Assembly (NCBI RefSeq): GCF_004519545.1
Contig: NZ_SDKM01000005.1
Span: forward strand, 118,254-182,253
Direction of reading: 5' to 3'
Length of the DNA stretch: 64,000 nucleotides
DNA from: Nocardioides guangzhouensis
Lineage (GTDB): Bacteria; Actinomycetota; Actinomycetes; Propionibacteriales; Nocardioidaceae
The translations under genes and the position numbers were made by a program. Position 1 is the first letter of the stretch. Each line of letters starts with the position of its first letter. A model generated the notes under the pieces. That model made no database searches. It was not told where the DNA came from and was given only the letters and a program-made list of their open reading frames with translations. Below, one piece after another: positions 16,334-27,939 of the stretch.

Positions 16334-17425
16334 TCAGGTCAGGAAGATCCCGGCGTAGGGCTTCGGCGCGAAGTAGGTCGTCTTCGGCGGCATCTCCTCG
16401 CCGAGGTCGGCGATCCGGGTGAGGGCGTGCAGGGTCGGGGGGCGGAGCACGAACAGGGCGCCGCCGTCCTCGTCGCAGCGCGCCGCCGGCTGGTCGAGCG
16501 GGAGGTGGTCGGGGAGCACCTCGAGCCGCGGGTGGCCCGGGCCGGGGATGCCGAGCGCCGGGCCGAGCAGCCGGGACTGCAGTACGGAGACGTCGAGGCC
16601 GGCCATGCCGTCAGGGCGGTCGCCGGACGGCACCAGGTCGTACCAGCGCCCCGCGACGTACACGCCGATCCCGCCGGGCCGTCCGCCCTCCGGCACCTCC
16701 CGCACCTCGAAGTGGCCGGAGGCGGCGTCGAGCAGCGGAGCGACGTCGACCGGGCCGGTGACCCGGCGGTGGAAGGAGGACAGGGTGAGCCCGTGCATCG
16801 GGAACAGCACGCACAGCACGCCGCCCTCCTCCGGGCGGCCGGCCCGCTCCCAGGCGTGCAGCCGCGCGGCGACCCGGTGGTGCCCGTCGGCGATGTAGTG
16901 GACGCCGTCCCCGAGCGATCGGGCCAGCTCGGCGGTCTGCGCCTCTCCGGTGACCCTCCACAGCGTGTGCTCGAGCCCGTCGGTGCCCTCGAACTGCAGC
17001 ACCGGGCGGCCGCGCCGGGTCACCTCGACGGCGCGCGCGGCTCCCGGCCGGTCGGCGTGCAGCAGCGCCACCGGCTCGGACCGCGCCGGCTGGTCGGCGT
17101 AGTAGTCCACCAGCGCCTCGACCCGGTGCCGGTCGACCGCCTCGTGGCCGCGGACGTCGCCCCCGGCGAAGGCGGCGAGGCGGACGTCGGCCACCACGCC
17201 GACGTGCTCGGTGGCGCCCCGGCGCATCCGGTAGACGTAGAACGCCTGCGGCGCCTGCTCGTACGCCGACGCGGGGACGGGCGCTGCGGCTCGCCGCTCG
17301 CCGTGGCCGAGCGCGTCGACCATGGGCGCCACCGCCCGGTCGGCCCACTCCTGGCGCACCACGCGCGACGCGAACGGCCGGACCACACCGGGGAACGGAC
17401 CTCGCTCGGCGGCGGCCACCGTCAT
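16334..17425 (-). CDS. DUF1015 family protein
   Basis: A 363-aa protein of the DUF1015 family (PFPGVVRPFASRVV near the N-terminus; YIADGHHRVAARL centrally; EEMPPKTTYFAPKPYAGIF at the C-terminus). The family has no firmly assigned reaction, but its genes commonly sit beside serA, and the YIADGHHR motif looks like a metal or phosphate site. Here ATG 17425 overlaps the serA stop in ATGA, so the pair is co-translated. A link to serine or one-carbon metabolism is inference from this conserved linkage. Length is somewhat short for the family (about 400 aa). Confidence 0.85.
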   Translation of the reverse strand: MTVAAAERGPFPGVVRPFASRVVRQEWADRAVAPMVDALGHGERRAAAPVPASAYEQAPQAFYVYRMRRGATEHVGVVADVRLAAFAGGDVRGHEAVDRHRVEALVDYYADQPARSEPVALLHADRPGAARAVEVTRRGRPVLQFEGTDGLEHTLWRVTGEAQTAELARSLGDGVHYIADGHHRVAARLHAWERAGRPEEGGVLCVLFPMHGLTLSSFHRRVTGPVDVAPLLDAASGHFEVREVPEGGRPGGIGVYVAGRWYDLVPSGDRPDGMAGLDVSVLQSRLLGPALGIPGPGHPRLEVLPDHLPLDQPAARCDEDGGALFVLRPPTLHALTRIADLGEEMPPKTTYFAPKPYAGIFLT

Positions 17426-18639
17426 GGCGACCCGTCGATCGTGGTCGCCGAGACCCCGAACACGTCCGGCAGGGCACCGAGGTCGGCGAGCAGGTCGTCG
17501 GACAGCGGACCGGCGACGTCGATGGTCGCGACCGCGGCGTCGCCGCCCCGGAAGACGCGGTTCTGCATGTGCTCCACGTTGAGCCGGTCGCGGCTGAGCC
17601 GGTCGAGGACGTGGGCCAGCACGCCGACCCGGTCGAGGTGGCGCACGGTGAGCGTGGCCGAGCCGATCCGGCTGGGCGTGAGGTTGACGCAGTTGGGCGT
17701 CTCGCCCTGCACGAACGCGTCGATGATCTCCACGACTCCGGCGGCGATAGCGTCCTGCGCCTGCTGCGTGGAGGCGCCGATGTGGTGGGTGCCGACCACC
17801 CGCGGGTGCTGGGCCACCCGCGAGGTCCACTCGGCCCGCCCGGACCCGGGCTCGTCGGCGTAGACGTCGAGCCCGGCCCGCAGGTCGCGCTCGTCGAGCG
17901 CCTCGAGGAGCGCGTCCTCGTCGACCAGCTCGCCGCGCGAGGTGTTGAGCAGGATCGCGCCCGGCCTCATCCGGGCCAGGAAGTCGCGGTCGACCAGGCC
18001 GGCGGTGGCCTTGCCGGCGGGCAGGTGGAGGGAGACCACGTCGCACGCGGGGAGCAGGTCGTCCAGCGAGTCCACCATCTCGATCCGCAGGTCGTCGGCG
18101 CGGGCGACGACGTCGGGACGCCGGTCGGCCTTGGCCAGGGTCAGCACGTGCATCCCGAAGCCGGTGGCGCGCTGGGCCACCTCGATGCCGATCGAGCCGA
18201 GCCCGAGGATGCCGAGGGTGGAGCCGAGCAGGCCGCGCGCCGCGCCGTACGTCTTCTTGTCCCATCGTCCGGCCCGGAGGTCGACGGTGTTGTCGACGAT
18301 GCGGCGGTCGACCGCCAGCAGCAGGCCCAGGGTCAGCTCGGCCACGGCGGCGGCGTTGCGGCCGGGCAGGTTGGCGACCAGGACGCCGCGGGCGGCCGCG
18401 GCCTCGGTGTCGATCGTGTTCGTGCCCGCGCCGGCGCGGATCACCAGCGCCAGCCGGTCGGCGCTCTCGAAGACCTCGCGGCGGACCTTGGTGCTGCGCA
18501 CCACCAGCGCGTCGACGCCGTCGACGCGGCCGGCGAGGTCGCCGGCCTGCAGCCCGGGTTCGACGACGCAGGTGTGGCCGCGCTCCTCGAGCTGGGTGAC
18601 CGTCGACTCCCCGACGGCATCGGCAAAGAGCACGCGCAT
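17422..18639 (-). CDS. serA: D-3-phosphoglycerate dehydrogenase with ACT domain
   Basis: A 405-aa D-2-hydroxyacid dehydrogenase oxidising 3-phosphoglycerate to 3-phosphohydroxypyruvate, the first step of serine synthesis. The NAD loop is GILGLGSIGIEVA; catalytic Arg lies in NTSRGELVD and the catalytic His in THHIGAST. The C-terminus (about 325-405) is an ACT-like domain (HLDRVGVLAHVLDRLSRDRL). It lacks the intervening domain of the long mycobacterial type, giving the about 400-aa bacterial form. ATG 18639 follows GGAGGT; an upstream ATG at 18660 lies inside a hairpin and is rejected. It is coupled to DUF1015. Confidence 0.87.
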   Translation of the reverse strand: MRVLFADAVGESTVTQLEERGHTCVVEPGLQAGDLAGRVDGVDALVVRSTKVRREVFESADRLALVIRAGAGTNTIDTEAAAARGVLVANLPGRNAAAVAELTLGLLLAVDRRIVDNTVDLRAGRWDKKTYGAARGLLGSTLGILGLGSIGIEVAQRATGFGMHVLTLAKADRRPDVVARADDLRIEMVDSLDDLLPACDVVSLHLPAGKATAGLVDRDFLARMRPGAILLNTSRGELVDEDALLEALDERDLRAGLDVYADEPGSGRAEWTSRVAQHPRVVGTHHIGASTQQAQDAIAAGVVEIIDAFVQGETPNCVNLTPSRIGSATLTVRHLDRVGVLAHVLDRLSRDRLNVEHMQNRVFRGGDAAVATIDVAGPLSDDLLADLGALPDVFGVSATTIDGSP

Positions 18640-18652
18640 CGTGACCTCCGTG

Positions 18653-18670
18653 GGACGCAAGCCTGCGTCC
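18653..18670 (-). other. Small perfect hairpin in the serA 5' leader
   Basis: GGACGCA and its exact complement (18653-18659, 18664-18670) flank a 4-base loop, just upstream of the serA GGAGGT. It may be the terminator of the CapA-M15 gene, a leader structure controlling serA, or chance. Confidence 0.35.
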
Positions 18671-18733
18671 TCAAGGTAGCGGGGCAGGGGCCCGTGCGCG
18701 ATGGTGTGTCGGACCGGTCGGGAGCGCCGCCGC

Positions 18734-20479
18734 TCAGCGGCGCGGCGCCGAGAAGTGCTGGTAGTCCTGCGACGTGGACCAGGCCCCGCCCCAGCCCCAG
18801 CCGATGCCGGCGAAGGCGCGGACCACGACGCCGCGCGCGCCGATGGTGCCGGCCGGCAGCGGCCCCGATCCGGACCGGTCCAGCCCGGCGTGCCGCCGGC
18901 CGGCGGGCGGGTCGACGGTGCCGTGCAGCCAGGGGTTCTCGACCGGGTTCACGTCGACGGCAGCGCCGTAGGCGTGCTCCGACCAGGTGTCGGTGCCGGC
19001 GACCCGGCGGCAGTTGTACGCCGAGGTGTTGTCCGCCGCCATCGACCGGTCGTCGTCGCCGCGGTAGGCGTCCACCAGCCGCATCCGCCGGATCGGGAAC
19101 CCCGCGTCGTACAGCCGGCCGAAGACCCGGGTGACGGGGGCCGCGTGGACGGCGTGCACGACCATCTCGCCGAGGTGCGCCCGGCCGTCGAAGCCGACGT
19201 ACCGCATCCGCAGGTGGCGCAGGTCGCTCAGCGGGACCGGGCAGCCCGCGTGGTGGCTGAACCGCATCCGGTGCCGCAGGGCCGGCCCGATCGGCCGCAC
19301 CGAGGCGACGTACGGCGGTCGTGCATGGACGGTGGACCCGTGCTGCGGGTGCTCGTGGCGGGGCGGCCCCGCGGCGAGACCGGTGCAGGAGCGCAGCCGT
19401 CGCCAGTCCGCGACCGCGCGGGCCCGGGCGGACCCGTGCAGGGGAGCCGGGAGGCCGTCGGTGCCGATCACGGCCGGAGCCCAGTCGTCGCCGACCACCC
19501 TGCCGTCCCGGACCCGGACCCGCAGCACGCCGGACCGTGGCTGGTGGTCGTGGTACCAGACGAAGTTGCCGAGGCCGTAGTCCACGTACGTGCCGCCGAG
19601 CCAGCCGGCGCCGAGCTGCACGTGGGCGTGCGACCCGAGGACGACGTCGGCACCGGCCTCCGCGAGCGCCTGCGCGGTGGCCCGCTGCTGGTGGGTCGGG
19701 CAGCCCACGAGCTCCTCGCCCCAGTGCAGGTAGACCACCACGACGTCGGCCCGCCGGCTCGCGGCCCGGACCGCGGTCACGAGCGCGCGCGGCCGGTCGG
19801 CGTGGGCGGCTGCGATGCCGGGGTTGCGCGGGCCGGCCTCCCAGACGTCGCTCGACCCCTCGCGCATCGACCCGTCACCGGCCAGGAACGCGACCGAGGT
19901 GCCCCGGACCGACGTGAGGTACGGCGTGAAGGCGGCGCGACGGTCGCGGCCGATGCCGACCACCGGGACCGGCCCCCGACGGATCGCGGCCAGTGAGTCC
20001 CGCAGGCCGACCGGGCCGAAGTCGGCACCGTGGTTGTTGGCCATCGTCGCGACGTCGACCCCGGCGGCGTCGAGGACGTCGAGCGCCGCGGGCGAGGTGC
20101 GGAAGTGGTAGCGCTGGTCGGGGACCTCGAGCTCCTTCGCCTCGGGAGTGCCGCGGGTGGTGATGGCGGACTCGAGGTTGACCATGGCCAGGTCGGCCGC
20201 CGCGAGGGTCCGCTCGACCGGGCCCAAGGCGTGCCGGGGGCGCCCGAGCAACCCCGCCAGGTGGGCCTCGAAGTGCACGTCGCCGGCGAAGGCGAGGGTG
20301 ACCGTGCCGTCGGGCACGGACGGGTGGGGCGGACGCACCCGGTAGCCGGGGTCCGGGAGCGCCTGGGCCGAGTCCGTGCCCGCCCGGGGCACGGCCACCG
20401 GCGGCGACGTGCCGGCGCACGCCGTGAGCACCAGGGCGGCTCCTGCCAGCGCAGCTCCCGCCACGTGGACCTGGGTCAT
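18734..20479 (-). CDS. Lipoprotein fusing a CapA-type metallophosphatase domain to an M15 peptidase domain
   Basis: A 581-aa secreted lipoprotein: the N-terminus has a short hydrophobic signal ending in a lipobox (LTAC). Residues about 55-320 are a CapA/PgsA-like calcineurin-fold domain (LAFAGDVHFE, NLESAITTRG, MANNHGADFG, LHWGEE, GSHAHVQ, YGLGNFVW). Residues about 390-581 are an M15-type zinc peptidase (D-Ala-D-Ala carboxypeptidase or endopeptidase) with SEHAYGAAVDVNP and a C-terminal DYQHFS zinc His. CapA proteins act on poly-gamma-glutamate or envelope polymers and M15 enzymes cut peptidoglycan stems, so the fusion likely acts at the cell wall. ATG 20479 follows GGAGGT. It is divergent from the BTAD regulator. 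Confidence 0.83.
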   Translation of the reverse strand: MTQVHVAGAALAGAALVLTACAGTSPPVAVPRAGTDSAQALPDPGYRVRPPHPSVPDGTVTLAFAGDVHFEAHLAGLLGRPRHALGPVERTLAAADLAMVNLESAITTRGTPEAKELEVPDQRYHFRTSPAALDVLDAAGVDVATMANNHGADFGPVGLRDSLAAIRRGPVPVVGIGRDRRAAFTPYLTSVRGTSVAFLAGDGSMREGSSDVWEAGPRNPGIAAAHADRPRALVTAVRAASRRADVVVVYLHWGEELVGCPTHQQRATAQALAEAGADVVLGSHAHVQLGAGWLGGTYVDYGLGNFVWYHDHQPRSGVLRVRVRDGRVVGDDWAPAVIGTDGLPAPLHGSARARAVADWRRLRSCTGLAAGPPRHEHPQHGSTVHARPPYVASVRPIGPALRHRMRFSHHAGCPVPLSDLRHLRMRYVGFDGRAHLGEMVVHAVHAAPVTRVFGRLYDAGFPIRRMRLVDAYRGDDDRSMAADNTSAYNCRRVAGTDTWSEHAYGAAVDVNPVENPWLHGTVDPPAGRRHAGLDRSGSGPLPAGTIGARGVVVRAFAGIGWGWGGAWSTSQDYQHFSAPRR

Positions 20480-20544
20480 CACCGACCTCCTCCCCCTCGT
20501 CCCCGGCACCGCGTCGAGGGCTCCTGGTCCACGTCTCGACCGGT

Positions 20545-20579
20545 GCGGTGTCGGCCCCAGGCCGGAGCGGTGTCGGCCC
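20545..20579 (+). promoter_or_regulatory. Direct repeat with 22-bp spacing upstream of the BTAD regulator
   Basis: GCGGTGTCGGCCC occurs exactly at 20545-20557 and 20567-20579, start-to-start distance 22 bases (two helical turns). A shorter copy, GGTGTCGG, recurs at 20599-20606. SARP/BTAD regulators bind direct repeats on one DNA face, so this may be an autoregulatory site. It lies between the divergent CapA-M15 and BTAD genes. Confidence 0.45.
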
Positions 20580-20627
20580 GGTAACGGCCCCGTTGACGGG
20601 TGTCGGGCGGAGGTCGACAGTCGAGGC

Positions 20628-23600
20628 ATGGGCATCGCGGTGCTCGGCCCCCTTCAGGTCGGCGGCGAGGTCAACGGCCTCAGCCCCCGCGACCGTGTGG
20701 TGCTCTCGGCCCTGGTCGTCCGGGCCGGCGACCGGGTCAGCACCGACGCGCTGGCCGACGCCCTCTGGGGCGAGGAGCCCCCGCCGACGTGGACCAAGGT
20801 GGTCCAGGGCAGCGTGGTCCGGCTGCGGAAGCGGCTGGGGCCGGCCGCGATCACCTCGGAGGTCACCGGCTACCGCCTGGCGCTCCACGACGACGAGCTG
20901 GACCACCGGCAGTTCGAGCGCCTGGTCGAGCGAGCGCGCGAGGCCCTGGCGGGCGATGACCCCGAGCGGGCGTCGTACCTCGCGCGCGAGGCGCTCGACC
21001 TGTGGCGCGGCGCGGCCTTCCCGGACCTGGAGGAATGGGAGCCGGGTCGGGTCGAGGCGGCCCGGCTCGACGGGCTGCGGCAGGAGACCGAGGAGCTGCG
21101 GGTCGAGGCGGAGATCGGCGCCGGCCGGGCGCAGGGGGTGCTGGAGCGGGCCCGGACCCTGGTGGCCCAGGCACCTCTGCGCGAGCGGCGCTGGGTGCTG
21201 CTCGCGACCGCGCTCTACCAGTCCGGCCGGCAGGCGGAGGCGCTGGGCGCGGTCAAGCGGGCGCGCACGATGCTGGCCGAGGAGCTCGGCCTGGACCCGG
21301 GGCACGAGCTGGTGGAGCTCGAGGACCAGCTCCTCCGCCAGGACGTCACGTTGACCCCGCCTGCGCGGCACGAGGTCAGCGCCGTCTGCCCCTACCGCGG
21401 GCTGCTCGCGTACGATGCGGAGCACGCCGACGCGTTCTTCGGTCGCGAGGACGACGTCGCGGCCTGCCTGCGCCGCCTCCGCGACACCGGGGTGCTGGCG
21501 GTGGTCGGCCCCTCGGGTGTCGGCAAGTCCTCCCTGGTGCGCGCCGGCGTGGTCTCGGCACTGGCCCGGGCCGGGACGCCGGTGCTCCTCACCACGCCCG
21601 GACCGCACCCGATGGACTCGCTGAGCCGGTTGAAGGCGCGCGGCCGGCAGACCCTGGTCGTGGACCAGGCCGAGGAGGCCGTGACCGTCTGCGAGGTCCC
21701 CGACGAGCGGGAGCGGTACTTCGCGGCGCTGGCCGCGCACGTGGGCGCCGGTGGCGGGCTCGTCCTCGCGCTGCGAGCGGACCACCTCGGCGACCTCGCG
21801 CCGTACCCGGCGATCGCGCGGGTGCTGGAGGACGGCCTCTACCTCCTCGGCCCGATGAGCGAGCCGGACCTCCGCCGCGCGATCGAGGTGCCCGCACGCC
21901 GGGCCGGGCTCCGCCTCGAGCCGGGTCTCGTCGACCTCCTGGTGCGGGAGGTCGAGGGTGAGCCCGCCGGGCTGCCGATGCTGTCGCACGTCCTGCGCGA
22001 GACGTGGGAACGTCGCGAGGGCGCGACCCTGACGGTGGAAGGCTACCGCGCCACCGGCGGCATCCGGCACGCGGTGACCCAGTCCGCCGAGTCCCTGTAC
22101 GACGCGATGGACGAGGTCCAGCGCGGTCAGCTGCGCAGCCTGCTGCTCCGGCTCGTCATGCCCTCCGAGGACGGCGACCCCGTCCGGGCGCGGGTCCCGC
22201 GCACGCAGGTCGCCGTCGACGCCGGGCACGTCCGGCTGGTCGAACGGCTCGTCGAGGCGCGGCTGGTCAGCGTCGACGGTGACGCGGTCCAGATCGCGCA
22301 CGAGGCGCTGATCCGGGTGTGGCCGCGGCTCCGGTCCTGGCTGGACGACGACGTGGACGGGCAGCGGATCCTCCGGCACCTCGCCGGGGCCGCCGAGGCC
22401 TGGGACACGATGGGGCGGCCGGAGAGCGAGCTCTACCGCGGGGCCCGGCTCGGCCGCACTCTCGAGTGGAGCGAGCGGGCGAGGCCCGACCTCAACGACA
22501 CGGAGCGGGCGTTCCTCGACGCGTCCGCGGCTCTGGGGCAGGCCGAGGCCAGGAAGGCCCAGGAGCAGTTCGAGCACGAGCGCTCGGTGAACCGGCGCCT
22601 GCGCGGCGCCCTGGTCCTCAGCGGGGTCCTCTTGGTGCTGGCCCTGGTCGCCGGGACGGTCGCTGTGTGGACCGCGGGTCGGGCCCGGACCGACCGGGAC
22701 CGGGCGGAGACGGCAGCCGAGCTCGCCGACGCCCGCCGGGCCGAGGCCCAGGCGATGACGGTCGACGACCCGGCCGCCTCCCTGCTGCTGGCGGCCTCCG
22801 CGCTCCAGGTCGACCGCTCCGCGCAGGCGCGGGGGAACCTCGCGGACGCGCTGGCCAGGAACCCGTCCCTGGTCGCCCAACGGGACGCCGGCAACACCGT
22901 GGTGGACGTGGCGACGAGCCCCGTGGGCTCCCTGCTGGCCGTCAGCCGGCCGGGGACCGGCGCACCGGGCAGGGGTGAAGGGCTGCGGCTCATGGACGCC
23001 GACACGCTCGAGCCGCTCCCCTTCGAGGAGAACCAGCCGACGAGCGCCGTCGCCTTCTCCCCGGACGGTTCGCTCATGGCCCTGGCGATGAACCAGTGGA
23101 ACGGGAACGACCCGCCTCACATCGTCAGCCAGCCGCTCCGGCTCTACGACATGCCCGACGGCACCCTGGCCGACCACCAGCTCGGCGGCTTCCCGGAGTA
23201 CAGCGCCATCGAGTACGGCCTGGCCTTCAGCGGCGACGGACGCAGGGTGGCGGCGGAGGTCCAGCAGTACCACCCGCCGACCGGGCTCTGGGACGAGACG
23301 GGCGTGGTGACGGTCTGGGACCTCGACCACCGCTCCCAGCCGATCTTCCGGGTGACGGTGCCGGACTACCCGGAGCTGAACCTCAGCCCCGACGGGCGGC
23401 GGCTCTACGTCGCGCTGACCGGCGACGACGTCCACCGACCGGTCCGTGTGTACGACGTCGACTCGGGCCGCCTGGTGGACTCCGCCAGCACCGACGTGCT
23501 CGACAGGATCGGGGCGTTCGCCGCCGACCTCAGTCCCGACGGCTCGACCTTCGCGGTCAGCACGGCCAGCAACGTGTTGCGCTACGACACGGCCACGCTC

Positions 23601-24851
23601 GAGACGCGGGGCCCGGACCTGCGCGGACCCGTCGGCGGCTGGCTCGACGTCCTGACCTACTCCCACGACGGCTCGATGCTCGCGGGCGAGTCGAGGGCCG
23701 GCGACATCCTCGTCTGGGACGCCGCGTCCGGCAGGCGCCTGTGGCAGTTCACCGAACCGGAGGCCTCGTGGAACATCGCGTTCTCCGCCGACGACCGCAG
23801 CCTGTTCACCGCGACAGGTGGTCAGGTGCGGGCCTGGGACCTGACCGGGCGCGGGCTCTTCTCCCTCGGCAGGTCCTCCGACGCCGACGAGTACGCCGTG
23901 TCCAAGCCGGCGCCCGACGGGCACACGCTCGTCCGGGAACGGCTGGGCCGGCTCTGGTTCGTCGACGACCGGACCGGGCGTGCGACGCGCCGGACCCCGA
24001 AGCAGCAGTACGACTACAGCCATGTGTGGTCACGCGACGGACGCTGGCTGCTCTCCTGGCGTGACGCGCGCCTGCTCCGGCTCTGGGACGCCAGGAGTGC
24101 CCGGCTGGTCGGTGAGCGACGATTCGGCACCGGCGACCTCGTCGCCACGTTCAGTGCGGCCGGTGACCGGGTCCTCGTGGGCGACACCGAGCACCGCGCG
24201 ATCCGGGTGCTGGACCGGGCGACGATGAGGCCGGTCGGCGCGCCCGTCCAGGTCGGGCGGGAGCCGACCATGCTGGTCGAGCACCCGACCGCCGGCACGC
24301 TGGACGCCATCGCCTCCGACGGAGCAGTGGATCGCGTCGACCTCGCGGCCGGCACCGTCGAAAGGCTGGCCACGGCCGGCACCGTGTTCGCCTACTACGG
24401 GACCGCTGCCGTCGCGCCCGACGGCTCCCGCCTGGCGACGAGCACCGACGACGGTCGGCTCCGGGTCTTCGACACCTCCACCTGGCGTGAGATCGGGTCG
24501 GCGTCCGACTCCGAGGAGGCCGCGGTCTCGTTCGCGCCCGACGGCGAGGAGATCGCGTCGGTCGTGCACGGCCGGATCACGCTCTACGACGGACGGACCG
24601 CCGCCGTCCGGGCCAGCATCCCGCTGCCGGCCGGGACCCCCGAGGCCTGGTTGGCCTACCTGCCGGACAGCACCGGCCTGCTGGTCACCGCCGTCGACGG
24701 GAGCACCTGGACCGTGGACACGCGTCCCTCCGCCTGGCTGGAGCGGGCCTGCCGGACCGCCGGGCGCAACCTGACCCGGGACGAGTGGACGGAGCACTTC
24801 CCCAACCGCTCGTACGAGGTCACCTGCCCCCAGTGGCCCGCCGGGGAGTGA
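20628..24851 (+). CDS. Giant BTAD (SARP-type) regulator with STAND ATPase and WD40-like repeats
   Basis: A 1407-aa protein. Residues 1-95 form an OmpR-like winged helix (GIAVLGPLQVGG, LSPRDRVVLSALVVRAGDRVS); 95-245 is the BTAD helical domain. Residues about 255-600 are an nSTAND-type NTPase with Walker A GPSGVGKSS (K300) and Walker B-like LVVDQAEEA. One TM segment follows (about 660-682; LVLSGVLLVLALVAG), then a long C-terminal half of degenerate WD40-like beta-propeller blades (repeated FSPDGS and VWD/LWD patterns). Such proteins are signal-gated transcription regulators; the TM segment would put DNA binding and propeller on opposite membrane faces, with signal unknown. ATG 20628 lacks a well-spaced ribosome site (GGAGGT is 13 bases away). 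No product cluster is adjacent. Confidence 0.85.
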   Translation: MGIAVLGPLQVGGEVNGLSPRDRVVLSALVVRAGDRVSTDALADALWGEEPPPTWTKVVQGSVVRLRKRLGPAAITSEVTGYRLALHDDELDHRQFERLVERAREALAGDDPERASYLAREALDLWRGAAFPDLEEWEPGRVEAARLDGLRQETEELRVEAEIGAGRAQGVLERARTLVAQAPLRERRWVLLATALYQSGRQAEALGAVKRARTMLAEELGLDPGHELVELEDQLLRQDVTLTPPARHEVSAVCPYRGLLAYDAEHADAFFGREDDVAACLRRLRDTGVLAVVGPSGVGKSSLVRAGVVSALARAGTPVLLTTPGPHPMDSLSRLKARGRQTLVVDQAEEAVTVCEVPDERERYFAALAAHVGAGGGLVLALRADHLGDLAPYPAIARVLEDGLYLLGPMSEPDLRRAIEVPARRAGLRLEPGLVDLLVREVEGEPAGLPMLSHVLRETWERREGATLTVEGYRATGGIRHAVTQSAESLYDAMDEVQRGQLRSLLLRLVMPSEDGDPVRARVPRTQVAVDAGHVRLVERLVEARLVSVDGDAVQIAHEALIRVWPRLRSWLDDDVDGQRILRHLAGAAEAWDTMGRPESELYRGARLGRTLEWSERARPDLNDTERAFLDASAALGQAEARKAQEQFEHERSVNRRLRGALVLSGVLLVLALVAGTVAVWTAGRARTDRDRAETAAELADARRAEAQAMTVDDPAASLLLAASALQVDRSAQARGNLADALARNPSLVAQRDAGNTVVDVATSPVGSLLAVSRPGTGAPGRGEGLRLMDADTLEPLPFEENQPTSAVAFSPDGSLMALAMNQWNGNDPPHIVSQPLRLYDMPDGTLADHQLGGFPEYSAIEYGLAFSGDGRRVAAEVQQYHPPTGLWDETGVVTVWDLDHRSQPIFRVTVPDYPELNLSPDGRRLYVALTGDDVHRPVRVYDVDSGRLVDSASTDVLDRIGAFAADLSPDGSTFAVSTASNVLRYDTATLETRGPDLRGPVGGWLDVLTYSHDGSMLAGESRAGDILVWDAASGRRLWQFTEPEASWNIAFSADDRSLFTATGGQVRAWDLTGRGLFSLGRSSDADEYAVSKPAPDGHTLVRERLGRLWFVDDRTGRATRRTPKQQYDYSHVWSRDGRWLLSWRDARLLRLWDARSARLVGERRFGTGDLVATFSAAGDRVLVGDTEHRAIRVLDRATMRPVGAPVQVGREPTMLVEHPTAGTLDAIASDGAVDRVDLAAGTVERLATAGTVFAYYGTAAVAPDGSRLATSTDDGRLRVFDTSTWREIGSASDSEEAAVSFAPDGEEIASVVHGRITLYDGRTAAVRASIPLPAGTPEAWLAYLPDSTGLLVTAVDGSTWTVDTRPSAWLERACRTAGRNLTRDEWTEHFPNRSYEVTCPQWPAGE

Positions 24852-24972
24852 GTCCGGGCAGAGGAGGCGCCGGCCGGTGGTCCCGGCCGGAGGGTCGATC
24901 GGCCCTGTTGGACGGGTCGGGCGCCGCGCACGCTGGGAGCAGGAGGGACGAGGTCTCGAGGAGGGGCCAGGC

Positions 24973-27913
<2,941 letters not shown>

Positions 27914-27939
27914 CCCACCACGAGCGGGCTCGGCGCAGG

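Noticed and set aside
19875..24023. 1382-codon minus-strand frame
   Set aside because: Antisense shadow of the BTAD regulator and part of the CapA-M15 gene; no recognisable protein features.
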